Assembly: GCA_019695055.1 (NCBI GenBank)
Contig: JAIBAT010000014.1
Span: 1-49,396, forward strand
DNA from: Candidatus Sumerlaeaceae bacterium
Lineage (GTDB): Bacteria; Sumerlaeota; Sumerlaeia; Sumerlaeales; Sumerlaeaceae
DNA length: 49,396 bases
Reading direction: 5' to 3'
Position 1 is the stretch's first letter. Each line of letters opens with the position of its first letter. The translations under genes were made by a program, and so were the position numbers. This document shows positions 8,312 through 17,732 of this stretch, piece after piece. The notes under the pieces are model-generated. The model worked only from the letters and a program-made list of their open reading frames with translations. It was not told where the DNA came from and did no database searches.

Positions 8312-10066
8312 TTAGATCTTGTCCAAAGCACTTCGTTGATCAATGGCAGCAATTACGTTGCGCAATTCCTCGGGCAATTCATCTGGCTGAAAATGCCTAA
8401 AAAGGCCCTTGGCTGAGATAGAAGTCTGATACTTCTTTTGCGACCATTTGCTGAGTTGTGTAAGCACTTCCTTACCACAAACATACGCAAGGCGTCCCTC
8501 AAGCGTTTTCCACGAATTCCCGACTCGCGATCGAGCTTTTTCATTGGCACTCTTCAAGGACAATTTCCCATCCAAACGCTGTTCTTCAGTCGCCAAGCAA
8601 TCTATTACATCTTGTTTTAATGGCTTCGTAATAGACAAAAGCTGCTCCTCAATTTCTTCTTCGGTGCACTGAGATGAGCCTTGCCTCTTCTGCGCTTTGA
8701 TAAATCTGCAAATGACGCCGCAATCTATGGAATAGTTCTCGATTTCTTTCTTCCTCCAAATGTGCAAGTTAATCCCGAGGCTCTTAGCCTCTTTTTGACG
8801 AGACTTCAGGAGTGAATCTGGAAAATAATCTCGATCCAATAAACAATACACAGGATACTCAGTGCTTAAAGCCTTGTGTAACAGTTTTGATACACCAGAA
8901 ACGGTTTTCCAGCCCCCCCACCCCCCTATATCAAAGTTTGGAACCCCATCAAAACAGTCATGCCTATCAGGAAACATTCGCTGGTGAATTATCCGAAGAA
9001 AATCCATATCTTTCCCCTCTACGACCAAGCAACAGCGTGCAGTACCCAACCTTACCAGGTTGAGGTTGTGCTGACTACCAAGGTTGTCTGCCACCTTTTG
9101 CACAATTCTAGAATTATAAACGAACCGCGATTGCGAACGAGAGCGTTCCACGACAAGAATATTACTTGGAGGAACGTCTGTCATAATCTCGACGGAGTGG
9201 GTCGCAACGATTACTTGAGTGTGGTGTTTGCGCACCAAGCGGATCAGGCGACGTTGAAGGTCTGGGTGCATATAAACATCCGGTTCATCGAGAATCAGGG
9301 TGCATGCCCCTTCGCTTCGCGCAAGAAACCAAATTACCTGGAGCCACATTTGAAATCCGTGCCCCATCCAACCGACCTCGGCGGTAAACTGCTCGTCCCG
9401 CACCATCAAACTTAAATACTCGCCTTTCTCACGCGTTGCAGAGATTACTTCTTCCACAGAAACATTTTCCCATGTTTCGGCGACCAGTGTCTTGAATTTA
9501 TGCACATATGTTTGCAGAAAGTGAATTTGATTTCGGAAATGCTTAGAAGTCAGGGTGGATTCCATAGCACCCCGAACATGGTCGTGTGATAATAGTCGTT
9601 CGTCCGGCTCAAGTGGACCAATTGGAGGGAGAATTGCAATTGGCGGGAATTGTGCTTGTTTTGCCTTGCCCCCAGATCGAATAGTTTGTCCTGACGGATC
9701 CCGGTAGCTTGCGAATACATCGTAGTCTCCACTAACGAAAATTTCAATATGGTAGCCAGAATCGTACTTCGCGATAATTCTCGCCGGGCCACTCCCTAAA
9801 TTATTAATTACGCTTCGTTTCTCAAAAAACAATCCCTTTAACGGGACTTTAAACCCCAGTTGGCCACCAGGTGCATCAGTCCAATCCGGTGGGCTAGAAA
9901 ATGATACGCTGTTTGATTTTGCGGAAGCAAGCGATACCAGGCGAAGGGCTTCTATTAGGGATGATTTCCCGGCATTGTTGCGACCGACGGCAATCGTCAA
10001 ATCTTTAAATTCAATTTGATGACTCGCGTAACACCGAAAATCTATAAGCTGAAGACTCTTTAGCAT
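8312..10066 (-). CDS. OLD-like AAA ATPase with TOPRIM-type C-terminus
   Basis: A 584-residue SMC/ABC-type ATPase of the AAA15/AAA21 class. It has Walker A GRNNAGKS (residues 28-35), a signature-like stretch near 231-241, Walker B LILDEPD (257-263) and an H-loop ATHS (288-291). The C-terminal half carries TOPRIM-like elements: VVEGKDMD (Glu350), LLDRDYF (409-415) and KKEIENYS (439-446), the arrangement of OLD-family nucleases. The ATG at 10066 overlaps the end of hsdS by seven bases, so it is co-translated with the restriction genes. I infer an accessory defence nuclease or a regulator of the restriction complex. Homologues occur both alone and inside restriction operons. Confidence 0.85.
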   Translation of the reverse strand: MLKSLQLIDFRCYASHQIEFKDLTIAVGRNNAGKSSLIEALRLVSLASAKSNSVSFSSPPDWTDAPGGQLGFKVPLKGLFFEKRSVINNLGSGPARIIAKYDSGYHIEIFVSGDYDVFASYRDPSGQTIRSGGKAKQAQFPPIAILPPIGPLEPDERLLSHDHVRGAMESTLTSKHFRNQIHFLQTYVHKFKTLVAETWENVSVEEVISATREKGEYLSLMVRDEQFTAEVGWMGHGFQMWLQVIWFLARSEGACTLILDEPDVYMHPDLQRRLIRLVRKHHTQVIVATHSVEIMTDVPPSNILVVERSRSQSRFVYNSRIVQKVADNLGSQHNLNLVRLGTARCCLVVEGKDMDFLRIIHQRMFPDRHDCFDGVPNFDIGGWGGWKTVSGVSKLLHKALSTEYPVYCLLDRDYFPDSLLKSRQKEAKSLGINLHIWRKKEIENYSIDCGVICRFIKAQKRQGSSQCTEEEIEEQLLSITKPLKQDVIDCLATEEQRLDGKLSLKSANEKARSRVGNSWKTLEGRLAYVCGKEVLTQLSKWSQKKYQTSISAKGLFRHFQPDELPEELRNVIAAIDQRSALDKI

Positions 10067-11346
10067 TGGGAGGCATCATCTTTGGTTAGGTGCGAAGGTG
10101 ATAGGAGGCGCGGCAAGAGCAGGTCACGTGTTCGCCGAAGGTTTTCGATCTTCTTTGCCAAGGTTGCGACCTCCGAGTGTGTCGGTTCAAAGTGCATCGT
10201 TGCGGCCTCGATAAGGGGGGCTGGCGGACAAATCAACTCAACACCTTCCATGTCGTCCTTGGTGACTGCTGCAAATATTGCACCGTTGCCCATCATGTCG
10301 TCTTCGGTGAACTTGTTCCGTAGCTGCTCCCAGAGAAATGCTTGGTGCCCGTCCAAGTGGCGAATTGCGGACAGACCGCGACCAATGATGATTCTTTTGT
10401 TGGCTATATTCATGCGGCCGACAGGTGCGCGAACGCTGAAAAGGATATCGCCTTCTTCGGCAATGCGCCCTGCAGCAGTGCAAAACAGGCGGTCGGTAGG
10501 AAAGCGATCTCCAAAATTGGTGACGCCCTGGTGAAATGGTTGGCCTTCGCCCGTTTCATTATAGAATTCGGACTTTGGTGATTGCCCCATTGTCAGTTTG
10601 CAAACGTCTTTAAGCTTCTTCACTTCCCAGCCTTTGGGGATGTCCCCGAGGGGGGAGGGGACCCGGGGGTGGGATTCGTGGCCGAGGAATCGGAAGTGGA
10701 CGAACCATTCGCGGTAGAGGGTGCGGGCCATTGTTTCGAGGATTCGTATGCGGCGCTGGCTGTTTTCTATTAGGTCGTCGTAGGCTGAGAGGATGCCGGC
10801 GATGCGGCGTTGGACTGGGAACGGGGGTAGTGGAATCTCAACGCTCTCAACTTGAGTCGGACTGACATTCGCTTGACTCGCAGCGCCATGTGCCTTCATC
10901 GCGATTTCACGCAAAGTTTCCGGTTCGCTCAGCGCGTAGAATACGAAGTTCAAGTCGGTGGCGCTCTGGTCTCTTACCATGACTTTCCCACCGCGCTGGT
11001 TCAGTAGGCAATGTGGAAGACTGGCAGAGTGCCTTGCTACGCGCCCAACAACAGAATTGGGCTGAGAAATATGCGAGCCAGTAAGCGAAACCAAAACATC
11101 ACCTGGTTGAACGTGATAGCGTTCTGGAATACTTAAGTATTTCTCATCGACTCGGTCTGCTTCGGAAAGGTCAACAGAACCTACTCGGATGTTCTTAATC
11201 TTGATGACGGGAATCCCTTGGCTTCCAAACTCGCTGCTTTTGAAGGCGTAACCAGAGACGACGTCAGCTACCTCGCCCAAAGGTTTTCGTGGCCAGCCAC
11301 TTTTTGCCGATATCCCCGAATATTCAGAATTCCCGCCACGCTTCAC
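10060..11346 (-). CDS. hsdS: Type I restriction enzyme, specificity subunit
   Basis: A 428-residue HsdS, which holds the two methylase subunits and reads a bipartite DNA target. Two target-recognition domains are evident. The first (about 20-170) starts [14 protein letters not shown] and ends in the hinge [15 protein letters not shown]. The second (about 235-400) starts [13 protein letters not shown] and ends with a shorter [13 protein letters not shown] hinge. Central and C-terminal helices ([33 protein letters not shown]) form the spacer. The GTG start at 11346 overlaps the rhuM stop (GTGA), indicating coupling. Both recognition domains look intact. Confidence 0.93.
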   Translation of the reverse strand: MKRGGNSEYSGISAKSGWPRKPLGEVADVVSGYAFKSSEFGSQGIPVIKIKNIRVGSVDLSEADRVDEKYLSIPERYHVQPGDVLVSLTGSHISQPNSVVGRVARHSASLPHCLLNQRGGKVMVRDQSATDLNFVFYALSEPETLREIAMKAHGAASQANVSPTQVESVEIPLPPFPVQRRIAGILSAYDDLIENSQRRIRILETMARTLYREWFVHFRFLGHESHPRVPSPLGDIPKGWEVKKLKDVCKLTMGQSPKSEFYNETGEGQPFHQGVTNFGDRFPTDRLFCTAAGRIAEEGDILFSVRAPVGRMNIANKRIIIGRGLSAIRHLDGHQAFLWEQLRNKFTEDDMMGNGAIFAAVTKDDMEGVELICPPAPLIEAATMHFEPTHSEVATLAKKIENLRRTRDLLLPRLLSPSHLTKDDASQC

Positions 11347-12389
11347 TTCTTGCCCCCCTTCTTCCGCTTGGGTGGCGCCGGTAGTTCTTTGATGGCTTTG
11401 TCGAAGTCGCTGCCGGCTTGGTCGGCCTGGGCGATTTGCTGGCGGTGGAACTTGTCGTATTCGGCTTCGGCGAGTTCCCTCGCCATTTCGTGGGAGATCT
11501 TGCCGGCGTGGTCGAGGATGGCCCGTTCGTTGAGGGTGAGGAAGCCGTGCAGCTTGGTGATCCAGTCGGCCATGTGCATGGGGACGCGGCGCAGGGCCTG
11601 ACCCTCGGCGAAAACGAGGTACTGCTCGACGAGATTATTGAGGGCGGCGAGTTCGGCTTCGTTGAGGTAGTTCTTGGCGATGGTGACGTCGTGCTTGCGG
11701 ACTTTGGGGCCGCGCCAATTGGTGAGGCCCATATTGGGTTTGGCGGCGTCGGCGCGGGCGTGGATGATCTCGGCGGCGGTGTGGCCGGTGATGGCCCAGT
11801 GCATCTTGTTCTGGACGGTTTGGAAGAATTCGATGCTCTCGGGCCGGGTGGGGTCGTAGTCTATGCTGGTGGCGTAGATGTCGGTGATCTTCTGGTAGAA
11901 GCGGCGTTCGGAGGTGCGGATATCCTGAATGCGCCGGAGGAGTTCCTCGAAGTAGTCGAAGGGCTGGTCGGGGTTTTTGAGGCGTTCGTCGTCGAGGACG
12001 AAGCCCTTGACGATGAATTCGCGGAGCTTCTGGGTGGCCCAGATGCGGAAGCGGGTGGCGACGGCGCTTTTGACGCGGTAGCCGACGGAGATGATGGCGT
12101 CGAGGTTGTAGAAGTCGAGGGCGCGGGTGACTTCGCGCTGGCCCTCTCGGCGAACTGACAAGAATTCCTTGTGAGTTGCCCCGCGCAGCAGTTCCCCCTC
12201 CTCGTAGATGTTTTGCAGGTGAAGGCTGACGTTTTGCTGGGTGGTCTGGAACAGGTCAGCCATATGCTGCTGGGTGAGCCAGACAGTTTCATTCTGGAGG
12301 CGGACTTCGAGTTTTGTTTGCCCATCCTCGGTGGAGTAGACGAGGAACTGCCCCTCGGCTGGTGGATTGGTATCTTTGGGGGTGGTCAT
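11343..12389 (-). CDS. RhuM-family protein inside type I restriction operon
   Basis: A 348-residue protein of the RhuM (virulence RhuM) family, recognised from [20 protein letters not shown] near residue 35, [20 protein letters not shown] near 85 and the conserved C-terminal helical region. The N-terminal part resembles a Bro-N/KilA-type DNA-binding helix-turn-helix. It begins at an ATG overlapping the hsdM stop and ends overlapping the hsdS start, so it is embedded between M and S. RhuM proteins are often encoded within type I restriction operons and their biochemical role is not established. A regulatory or DNA-binding function is likely. The C-terminus is Lys-rich ([10 protein letters not shown]). 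Confidence 0.9.
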   Translation of the reverse strand: MTTPKDTNPPAEGQFLVYSTEDGQTKLEVRLQNETVWLTQQHMADLFQTTQQNVSLHLQNIYEEGELLRGATHKEFLSVRREGQREVTRALDFYNLDAIISVGYRVKSAVATRFRIWATQKLREFIVKGFVLDDERLKNPDQPFDYFEELLRRIQDIRTSERRFYQKITDIYATSIDYDPTRPESIEFFQTVQNKMHWAITGHTAAEIIHARADAAKPNMGLTNWRGPKVRKHDVTIAKNYLNEAELAALNNLVEQYLVFAEGQALRRVPMHMADWITKLHGFLTLNERAILDHAGKISHEMARELAEAEYDKFHRQQIAQADQAGSDFDKAIKELPAPPKRKKGGKK

Positions 12390-13987
12390 GATTCCAGAAT
12401 CTCCGCGACGTTGGCGGCGATGATGGCTTCGAGTTCGCGGGCCTGGGCGTTGAGGGATTCGAGTTCCTCGTTGAGGGTTTCGAGTTGCTCCTTGAAGTCT
12501 TCATCGCTGACGGCTTCGCCGGGGGCGACGCCGACGTAGCGGCCGGGGTTGAGGGACCAGCCCTGGGCTTCGATTTCCTTGAGGGTGGCCGCTTTGCACA
12601 GGCCGGGGACGGCGGCGAATTTGGGCTTCTTGCCGAAGACTTCCTCCAGCTTGGCGCGCGCATCGTCTCCGCCGAGGGTAAAATCGGGGGCTTCGCCGCG
12701 ATAGAGGCGGACGAGGTTCGCGATGAAGCCAATCTGGGCGGGGGTCCACTCCCGGTGGGCGCGGTCGACCTGGCGGTAAATATGGCGGGCATCTATAAAG
12801 AGGACGGTGTCGGCCCGGGAAGACTTGCCTTTGCCCTTGTCGAAAAACCACAGGGTGCAGGGCAAAGTGACGGTGTAGAACATGTTGGGGCCTACGGCGA
12901 CAATGACGTCGACGGAGTGGGATTCGATGAGTTTTTGGCGGATGTCCTGCTCGGAGGAGCGGGCGTCGGAGGCGGAGTTGGCCATGACGAACCCGGCGCG
13001 CCCTTTCGCGTTAAGGGCCGAGTGGAAGAGCTGGATCCAGAGGTAGTTGGCGTTGTCGGTGCGGGGGAGGCCGAAGGGGAAACGGCGGGCAGGGCCGACC
13101 ATGTCCTTGATGCGTTCCTTGTCGACGGAGTTAACATTGAAAGGCGGATTGGCGAGAACGAAGTCGAAGCGGCCGGTGGCGTCGTGGGGGTCATCGTAAT
13201 AGCTGTTCACGTTGCCGCCGTGTTTGATGTCACCCTCGAGACCGTGGACGGCCAGCTCGGCGGCGGGGTTCTGCTTGTGCTCGGCGACGAACCGAGCAGA
13301 AGAGACAAACATCCCCCCCGATCCACATGCTGGATCAAGAATGCGCCCGTGGTACGGCTCAATGACCTCGACAAGCAGGCGCACAATGCTGGCCGGGGTA
13401 TAGAACTCGCCGCCCTTTTGGCCCTCTGTGCGGGCAAATTCGCCGAGGAAGTACTCATAGATGCGGCCGAAGGCGTCGTAATCCACGGTGGCGGGGATCT
13501 CGGAGACCTTCTTGAGCAATTCCTTCAGCAGCTTGGCGTCGAAAATCTGGAATGTTTTGGGCAGCACCCCGGCAAGCTGGCCGTTACTGGCCTCGATGAG
13601 ACGCATCGCCTCATTGACGGCCTGACCGATGGTCTGATGTTCCGTTTCCCCCGCCGCATTCTCGACCGAACGACCGCCTTCGGGGAAGGTCAACAAGGCG
13701 TCAAACCGCGCGCACGGAGGAAGGTATAGAACGCCCTCCGCATGATAGGCGGCCGGCTCGTCCACGCGGGACCCGCGCCGCGAAGAAGCACCGGCCTTTT
13801 CCAGCCTGCCCCGCTGCGCCGCGAACCGAACCTCGGCAAAACGCAGAAAAATGAGCCCAAGGACCGGCGCCGAGTACTCCTGGGCCTTCAATCCCGAGTT
13901 GGCCCGGAACTGGTCAGCAGCATCCCACAGGCGCCTTTCAAGGTCGGCGGCGGCGGTGTCTTTTTCTGAAGGGGCGATCCAGATCAT
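12386..13987 (-). CDS. hsdM: Type I modification methylase, M subunit, with apparent internal deletion
   Basis: A 533-residue adenine-N6 methyltransferase of the HsdM class. It has an N-terminal helical domain, AdoMet motif [11 protein letters not shown] (218-227) and catalytic NPPF (280-283), followed by the long C-terminal HsdS-binding helix. Between these motifs there are only 52 residues. From family memory HsdM proteins have about 70, with a YGQE/HGVE segment (motif II acidic residue binding the AdoMet ribose) followed by RLxxxNLAVHG. Here AAEL runs straight into AVHGLEGD, as if a stretch between two similar xxVHG-coding sequences had been deleted in frame (about 13235-13260). If real, the methylase and the whole complex may be inactive; an assembly error is the alternative. 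First gene of the operon. Confidence 0.9.
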   Translation of the reverse strand: MIWIAPSEKDTAAADLERRLWDAADQFRANSGLKAQEYSAPVLGLIFLRFAEVRFAAQRGRLEKAGASSRRGSRVDEPAAYHAEGVLYLPPCARFDALLTFPEGGRSVENAAGETEHQTIGQAVNEAMRLIEASNGQLAGVLPKTFQIFDAKLLKELLKKVSEIPATVDYDAFGRIYEYFLGEFARTEGQKGGEFYTPASIVRLLVEVIEPYHGRILDPACGSGGMFVSSARFVAEHKQNPAAELAVHGLEGDIKHGGNVNSYYDDPHDATGRFDFVLANPPFNVNSVDKERIKDMVGPARRFPFGLPRTDNANYLWIQLFHSALNAKGRAGFVMANSASDARSSEQDIRQKLIESHSVDVIVAVGPNMFYTVTLPCTLWFFDKGKGKSSRADTVLFIDARHIYRQVDRAHREWTPAQIGFIANLVRLYRGEAPDFTLGGDDARAKLEEVFGKKPKFAAVPGLCKAATLKEIEAQGWSLNPGRYVGVAPGEAVSDEDFKEQLETLNEELESLNAQARELEAIIAANVAEILES

Positions 13988-14573
13988 AGGGGTCCCAAAT
14001 CCAAGCCAACACTACTTTGCGAATTGTCTGCCAATCTTGAGCCCCCTGTTCAACCTTTAATGCGCCACCCCACACGTTCCTTCACTCCAAAGGCAAGCAA
14101 AACCCAGCATCCACCTGCCGTAAAGCATCCCCGGCCACCGTAAAGCCCCAACAGGCCAATGTTGGTAGATTGGGGCCGCCAGCCTTTCTGGCCAGAGGGG
14201 CGGGTGTTCTAACATGTCCTCGTGGCCACATCATAGGCCCCTAATGGGCTCAACGTTTTGCCAGCCAACCCAATCAGGACGGGTCATCGCAATCAGCCCT
14301 TCAGGTCAGATGGCGGGAACAATGCCCCTTGGCCCCATTTCCCATGGCCTGCACCCCAATATGCGACCATTAGTGTAAAGCTCTTATTTTGTTACTTTAC
14401 TATAATGGCGTAGTATTACTTTGTCAATGAGTGATTTTATCTTGAATATCTTAAGGCTCCAAGTTGCTATTCTATGCGACGGCCACAAAGTTTGATAGTA
14501 TCCTGGCCCCACATGACTGTCAACAAAGCAAGCCGCATGTTAAACTAATATGTTTTTTTGGGAGGACACGAGA
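13988..14573. other. Long intergenic region upstream of hsdM and the 398-aa orphan
   Basis: About 590 bases without an ORF, holding promoters for both divergent genes. A TATAAT hexamer lies at 14401-14406 in an AT-rich patch, without a clear -35 box. CCGTAAAGC occurs twice, 20 bases apart (14118-14126, 14138-14146), and GTAAAGC recurs at 14375-14381. Several GGCC-rich short inverted repeats lie at 14150-14260. No conserved RNA was recognised. Confidence 0.4.
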
Positions 14574-15770
14574 ATGACGTTTATGGACAAATTCAAGAAC
14601 GCGCTTCCGGGAAAAGGGACGCACAAGTCAGACCGTCCAGATACTTCCGCAGATTTCAAGGGTCAGCCAACTTCGAACAACCCAGGCTCCCGCAGCCCAG
14701 CTTCACCAAGAGCTGGGACAGATGGGATCGCCACCGACAATACAGACTCAAAAATGAGTCCTTCCGAAACCACCAAGCCTGCGGAGGCAGAATCGTTGGT
14801 AAAGGAATTCAAAAAGCATCACAATTGCCAGGAGGGTGAAGAATGGCAATGCGGGCTTTCGCTGCGCAAAATCCAGAAGTTTTTGGAGGCGGAAGCGGCG
14901 GCGAAGATGAAGGCCGTCCCGCTACGCATATTCTTCAGGACTCGGAATGTATCAATTCCAGCACCCACATTACACAATTACGAGTGTTTGGCTAGGTTGC
15001 TGAAGAAACGCGAAGATATAACACTTATACCTGGAAGGTCGCAGGTAACTGAGGATCAGTTGATCAATGGGTGTCAGCCGTCCGCCGGTTACAAGTTCAA
15101 GGACGGAACTCCTCCTGCCGCATTCGATGAGTTATTTGATATCCTGGCAGGGAAAACGAAAAAACCAAAGGTAAAGCACAGGGGAAAATTCCCAGAGGAC
15201 CGCGCGGATTTCCCCCTCACCGCCGCTGAAGCCAGCGAGATTATCCGTCGGCATAAGCCCCCAACGACCAAGCCTGCGGCGAAGCCGCGCAATAACATGG
15301 CGGTGAGCAATTTCGCCTTGAATCCAGCCCTGATAGACTTTCTCGGGAAGATTCAACCGGCCGAGCTGTCGGGTCGCGTGGCAGCTGCAGCACGTGAACT
15401 GGCTGCGGTATGCCAGAATGACACCGCCCCTGAGTCAAATATGGCGTTCAATGTCCTTCTCACGAATGTTGTTGCGCCACTTATCGAACAGAATGTGCGC
15501 TTTGAGGCATTATCCAATGTAAAAGCGTCTTTGTCCGATAAGGCAGGTCGCATCATTCAGCTTCCGACTGGGTTGGCTCTCATTAACCTGTCCGGTGGCA
15601 ACAGAAAAGTTTGGCTTGGGTGTGACTCCAACCTTCTGACGGATCTCCCCAACGGCCGTCTGGCCATAGACCACATTGTAGCCACATGCAAAGCCATTGC
15701 AGCTAATCCCGGAATCGTCGAGTCCGTGGTCGGGAATTACCTTCGAGAGCTTAAGAAACCGGCTGAATAA
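14574..15770 (+). CDS. Orphan 398-residue protein at island right end
   Basis: The ATG at 14574 has GGAGG (14561-14565) eight bases upstream, so the eight codons before it are rejected. Residues 1-75 are Ser/Thr/Pro/Lys-rich and probably disordered. Residues about 80-150 form a helical domain with LVKEFKKHHNCQEGEEW and LHNYECLARLLKKRED. A basic Pro-rich linker (KTKKPKVKHRGKF; KPPTTKPAAKPRN) follows. The last 150 residues form an Ala/Leu/Val-rich helical domain. No signal peptide, membrane helix or catalytic motif was recognised. It is the last gene before the tRNA-Leu scar and so belongs to the island cargo. Function unknown. Confidence 0.7.
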   Translation: MTFMDKFKNALPGKGTHKSDRPDTSADFKGQPTSNNPGSRSPASPRAGTDGIATDNTDSKMSPSETTKPAEAESLVKEFKKHHNCQEGEEWQCGLSLRKIQKFLEAEAAAKMKAVPLRIFFRTRNVSIPAPTLHNYECLARLLKKREDITLIPGRSQVTEDQLINGCQPSAGYKFKDGTPPAAFDELFDILAGKTKKPKVKHRGKFPEDRADFPLTAAEASEIIRRHKPPTTKPAAKPRNNMAVSNFALNPALIDFLGKIQPAELSGRVAAAARELAAVCQNDTAPESNMAFNVLLTNVVAPLIEQNVRFEALSNVKASLSDKAGRIIQLPTGLALINLSGGNRKVWLGCDSNLLTDLPNGRLAIDHIVATCKAIAANPGIVESVVGNYLRELKKPAE

Positions 15771-15800
15771 TACGTCAGGCACCAGGGGCGAAACTTCAAG

Positions 15801-15821
15801 TGTTACCACAATTGTTACCAC
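15801..15821 (+). repeat. Tandem GTTACCAC repeats near attachment site
   Basis: TGTTACCAC (15801-15809) and TTGTTACCAC (15812-15821) lie about 120 bases inside the tRNA scar. Closely spaced direct repeats flanking a core are typical of arm-type integrase binding sites. TTGTTACCAC also occurs at 721-730, inside the recombinase 3' end, where chance is possible. Functional assignment is tentative. Confidence 0.3.
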
Positions 15822-15939
15822 TGTGGCCCTGAATTGACACATTCCATCCCCCTATTGATTGCGTCCAGATCGCGTAATTGCTGATAAACACAAGGCGAAG
15901 GCCTGTATTTCCAAGACCCCGTTTACGTGAATTCTTCAT

Positions 15940-15993
15940 TCAGGGTCTAGTACGGGCAACCGTGTGCAGGTTCAAGTCCTGTCTCCGGCACCA
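15940..15993 (+). other. attR: 3' half of tRNA-Leu(CAG)
   Basis: From U33 of the anticodon loop onward the sequence is a tRNA-Leu. It has anticodon CAG at 15941-15943, anticodon-stem 3' strand TCTAG, a class II variable arm ACGG-GCAA-CCGT (15952-15963), T-stem GCAGG/CCTGT around TTCAAGT (15966-15982), acceptor strand CTCCGGC, discriminator A and encoded CCA (15991-15993). The expected 5' half (GCCGGAG..., D-arm, CTAGA) is absent; unrelated DNA abuts the loop. A breakpoint in the anticodon loop is a classic tyrosine-recombinase crossover site. I read this as the downstream attachment scar of the island. Confidence 0.85.
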
Positions 15994-16014
15994 TCTTTCT
16001 CCCTTCCCGGGAGC

Positions 16015-16045
16015 GCCGACGCCCCCGTCGGCTCTTTGCTCTTCT
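16015..16045 (+). terminator. Intrinsic terminator downstream of tRNA-Leu remnant
   Basis: GCCGACG (16015-16021) pairs with CGTCGGC (16026-16032) over a CCCC loop and is followed by the T-rich run TCTTTGCTCTTCT. It sits 22 bases after the tRNA CCA and was presumably the terminator of the original tRNA-Leu transcript. Confidence 0.6.
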
Positions 16046-16112
16046 CTGCGCCCTCCGCGTCCTCTGCGGTGAGATTGTGCATTTAACTCAGAACTCCCCC
16101 GCCCCGTGGAGT

Positions 16113-16616
16113 CTATTTTCCACCCAATCCCCCTATAGTGAATCTGGGAATCACCACACGCCTTAAAAAGGAAACACGCTTCAAAAGATTCTCGGCATTC
16201 TCCACAGTAGGGTCAGCAGCAACTGGAAACACAGACTCGATTCCAGTGCCCTTCTTGACCGCGTTCGCCCAATCATCCATCAAGTCACAGTAAATCCGGA
16301 GTGCATCCACCGGAGTCGCTGCCTGCTCAGTTACAAGGTAAGCCGATGGCATGTCTCCCACGACAACCCAAAGGTACTTGTCAGTCGTGCCAGCAGGCTC
16401 AGTCAACTCTGCAAGGAACACGCCAACCACTCCCCCAATTCCAAGCCCCATATGGATACTTCTCACACCCTTGCACCAGTGAAAGGAGCACAGATAGTCA
16501 CGCGCCTCCACGGCCATCCGGCGACGCTCGATGGTTTCCGGCTCGCTCTCTCCAACAATTTGTGCTTCAGGCACGAGGCCCGTTCTATTTATGTTAATCA
16601 ATACGCCAGCCGTCAA
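16113..16616 (-). CDS. Hypothetical 167-aa protein, possible immunity-type
   Basis: The ORF encodes up to 167 residues (TTG at 16616; an ATG at 16517 would give 134). Neither start has a clear Shine-Dalgarno. The core reads SFHWCKGVRSIHMGLGIGG, then YLWVVVGDMPSAYLV, then a helical part ALRIYCDLMDDWANAV and an end with NLLKRVSFLRRVVIP. From memory this resembles a widespread uncharacterised family of single-domain cytoplasmic proteins often seen alone or near polymorphic-toxin loci, but I cannot name it. It is the first intact gene outside the island. The neighbouring CXXC protein with an attached toxin tip makes an immunity role plausible. Confidence 0.65.
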   Translation of the reverse strand: MTAGVLININRTGLVPEAQIVGESEPETIERRRMAVEARDYLCSFHWCKGVRSIHMGLGIGGVVGVFLAELTEPAGTTDKYLWVVVGDMPSAYLVTEQAATPVDALRIYCDLMDDWANAVKKGTGIESVFPVAADPTVENAENLLKRVSFLRRVVIPRFTIGGLGGK

Positions 16617-16830
16617 ATTTCAAGAGTGTTGTCTTGAGATGTGTCGTCTCTGGGGTGAACAATCAAGCGCGCTTCAGCACCACCTCCCGGCATTGGCGCC
16701 CCCACCAGCCCCAACGGGACGCTCTACCAAAGCCCACGACGCAAGTCCTGGGAAACCGAAAACAACCACCGCAAGCTCTCTAGGGGCGCCCCCGACGAAG
16801 CCTTACAACATAAATGCGTGCCTGTCCCCT

Positions 16831-16932
16831 TTATTCCAGCGTCTTCCAGTGCAGTCCGCTCTCGCGCAGGATCTGCCTCTTACTGACCCCCTCAACAATC
16901 ACCCGGCGGCGTATCTCGTCCCATTCTTCCAT
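16831..16932 (-). pseudogene. IstA-like transposase N-terminal fragment
   Basis: A 33-codon ORF starts ATG 16932 and reads MEEWDEIRRRVIVEG, VSKRQILRESGLHWKT, then Glu and a stop. This is the start of an IS21-family IstA helix-turn-helix, cut off immediately after the recognition helix. Twenty coding bases are identical to the scrap at 15-34. It is a dead remnant. Confidence 0.6.
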
Positions 16933-16966
16933 ATTTGTGAACATCCTCCACTTGTAGATTGGAGGT

Positions 16967-17021
16967 GCCGCACTTTTCGACCGCCATGTCACACGGCGCC
17001 ACCCGCCGCACTTTTCGACCG
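16967..17021. repeat. IS21-type terminal direct repeats
   Basis: GCCGCACTTTTCGACCG occurs perfectly twice, at 16967-16983 and 17005-17021, upstream of the istA fragment. Internally repeated ends are characteristic of IS21-family elements. Reverse-orientation matches occur at 60-88. Confidence 0.6.
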
Positions 17022-17081
17022 GCGTTTACAATCAGCCCGGGAAAAGCCCGATCTTGTGATGCAGACCCTCGCAATACGAAT

Positions 17082-17732
17082 TCAGGCACCAGAACTGATC
17101 CCAAAATCCTCCGAACAGGTCTCTGCAGGCGCGAATCTCCCGTTCAAGAAACCATTGTGAGCACAGAATTCTACGAACTTCTGAGAACACACTATAACCC
17201 GCAGTCCGCGTGGGGTAAAGATGTCTTCCCCTTTCCAGGAACTGGGCTCAATGACCACGCGGTCATATCTATTGATGATACCGCCAAAGAGGCATTCTGG
17301 GCAGGTTTCCGAGGGAGGATGCCCATATTCCATGCCTGAGGCTCGCGGATCGATTGCACAACTGGAATAATCTAGAGTTGTTACGTAATATGTGGGCGTA
17401 TTTAGTACACGCCGTTTACGTCGGACAACGCGTTCGACCAGCACCCGATCAAACCTTGAGACTCCTGTCAAATTGGAGCGGTTGAACTTTTCCACAAAAA
17501 GATCGCTTACTAAGAACTGTCCGCCAGGACCGTATGCGAAATCACCGTAGTCGTCTGAATAACACTCCAGTAGAACGCGATAAGGGGGAAGCCACTCACA
17601 CATTCCAATAAACCGACCACAGGAAGGGCACGTCGGTGCATCTCCATAATTGGTACCTTCAGCGGGAAGGAAATCCGTGTCGCCATCGCCGCCGGATGAT
17701 CCGCCCTTCAAAACAAAGAATCCTGATGCCAT
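17082..17732 (-). CDS. Double-CXXC protein, possible SitI6/Gmx-type immunity protein
   Basis: A 216-residue cytoplasmic protein. The ATG at 17732 shares one base with the TGA of the upstream toxin-tip ORF (TGATG). CPSCGRFIG lies near residue 34 and CPECLFGG near 145, spaced like the double-CXXCG paralogue family of Myxococcus (Gmx_para_CXXCG/SitI6). The segment between them is mixed alpha/beta, and the C-terminal part (PSSWKGEDIF, VIVCSQKFVEFC) matches that family's usual DLF...TxxFVE style. Known members protect cells from contact-delivered toxins, and tight overlap with a toxin-like C-terminus fits. The second CXXC lacks the following Gly, so family membership is likely but not certain. Confidence 0.65.
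   Translation of the reverse strand: MASGFFVLKGGSSGGDGDTDFLPAEGTNYGDAPTCPSCGRFIGMCEWLPPYRVLLECYSDDYGDFAYGPGGQFLVSDLFVEKFNRSNLTGVSRFDRVLVERVVRRKRRVLNTPTYYVTTLDYSSCAIDPRASGMEYGHPPSETCPECLFGGIINRYDRVVIEPSSWKGEDIFTPRGLRVIVCSQKFVEFCAHNGFLNGRFAPAETCSEDFGISSGA

Larger units (their letters stand above)
16617..17081. other. Stretch with only IS21-type remnants
   Basis: No intact gene. The stretch contains the istA-like N-terminal fragment (16831-16932) and the end repeats (16967-17021) described separately. Between 16640 and 16830 nothing is recognised. Confidence 0.5.

Noticed and set aside
11418..13729. Long plus-strand open frames opposite rhuM and hsdM
   Set aside because: They are antisense shadows of GC-rich coding sequence, with Gly/Val/Asp-biased composition and no domains.
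16040..16080. Low-complexity CTCTGCGCCCTCCGCG-type sequence
   Set aside because: This degenerate repeat occurs in many unrelated genomes and shows no array structure; not a CRISPR.
16531..17160. 209-codon plus-strand ORF
   Set aside because: Runs antisense through the istA fragment and IS end repeats and has no coherent protein sequence.
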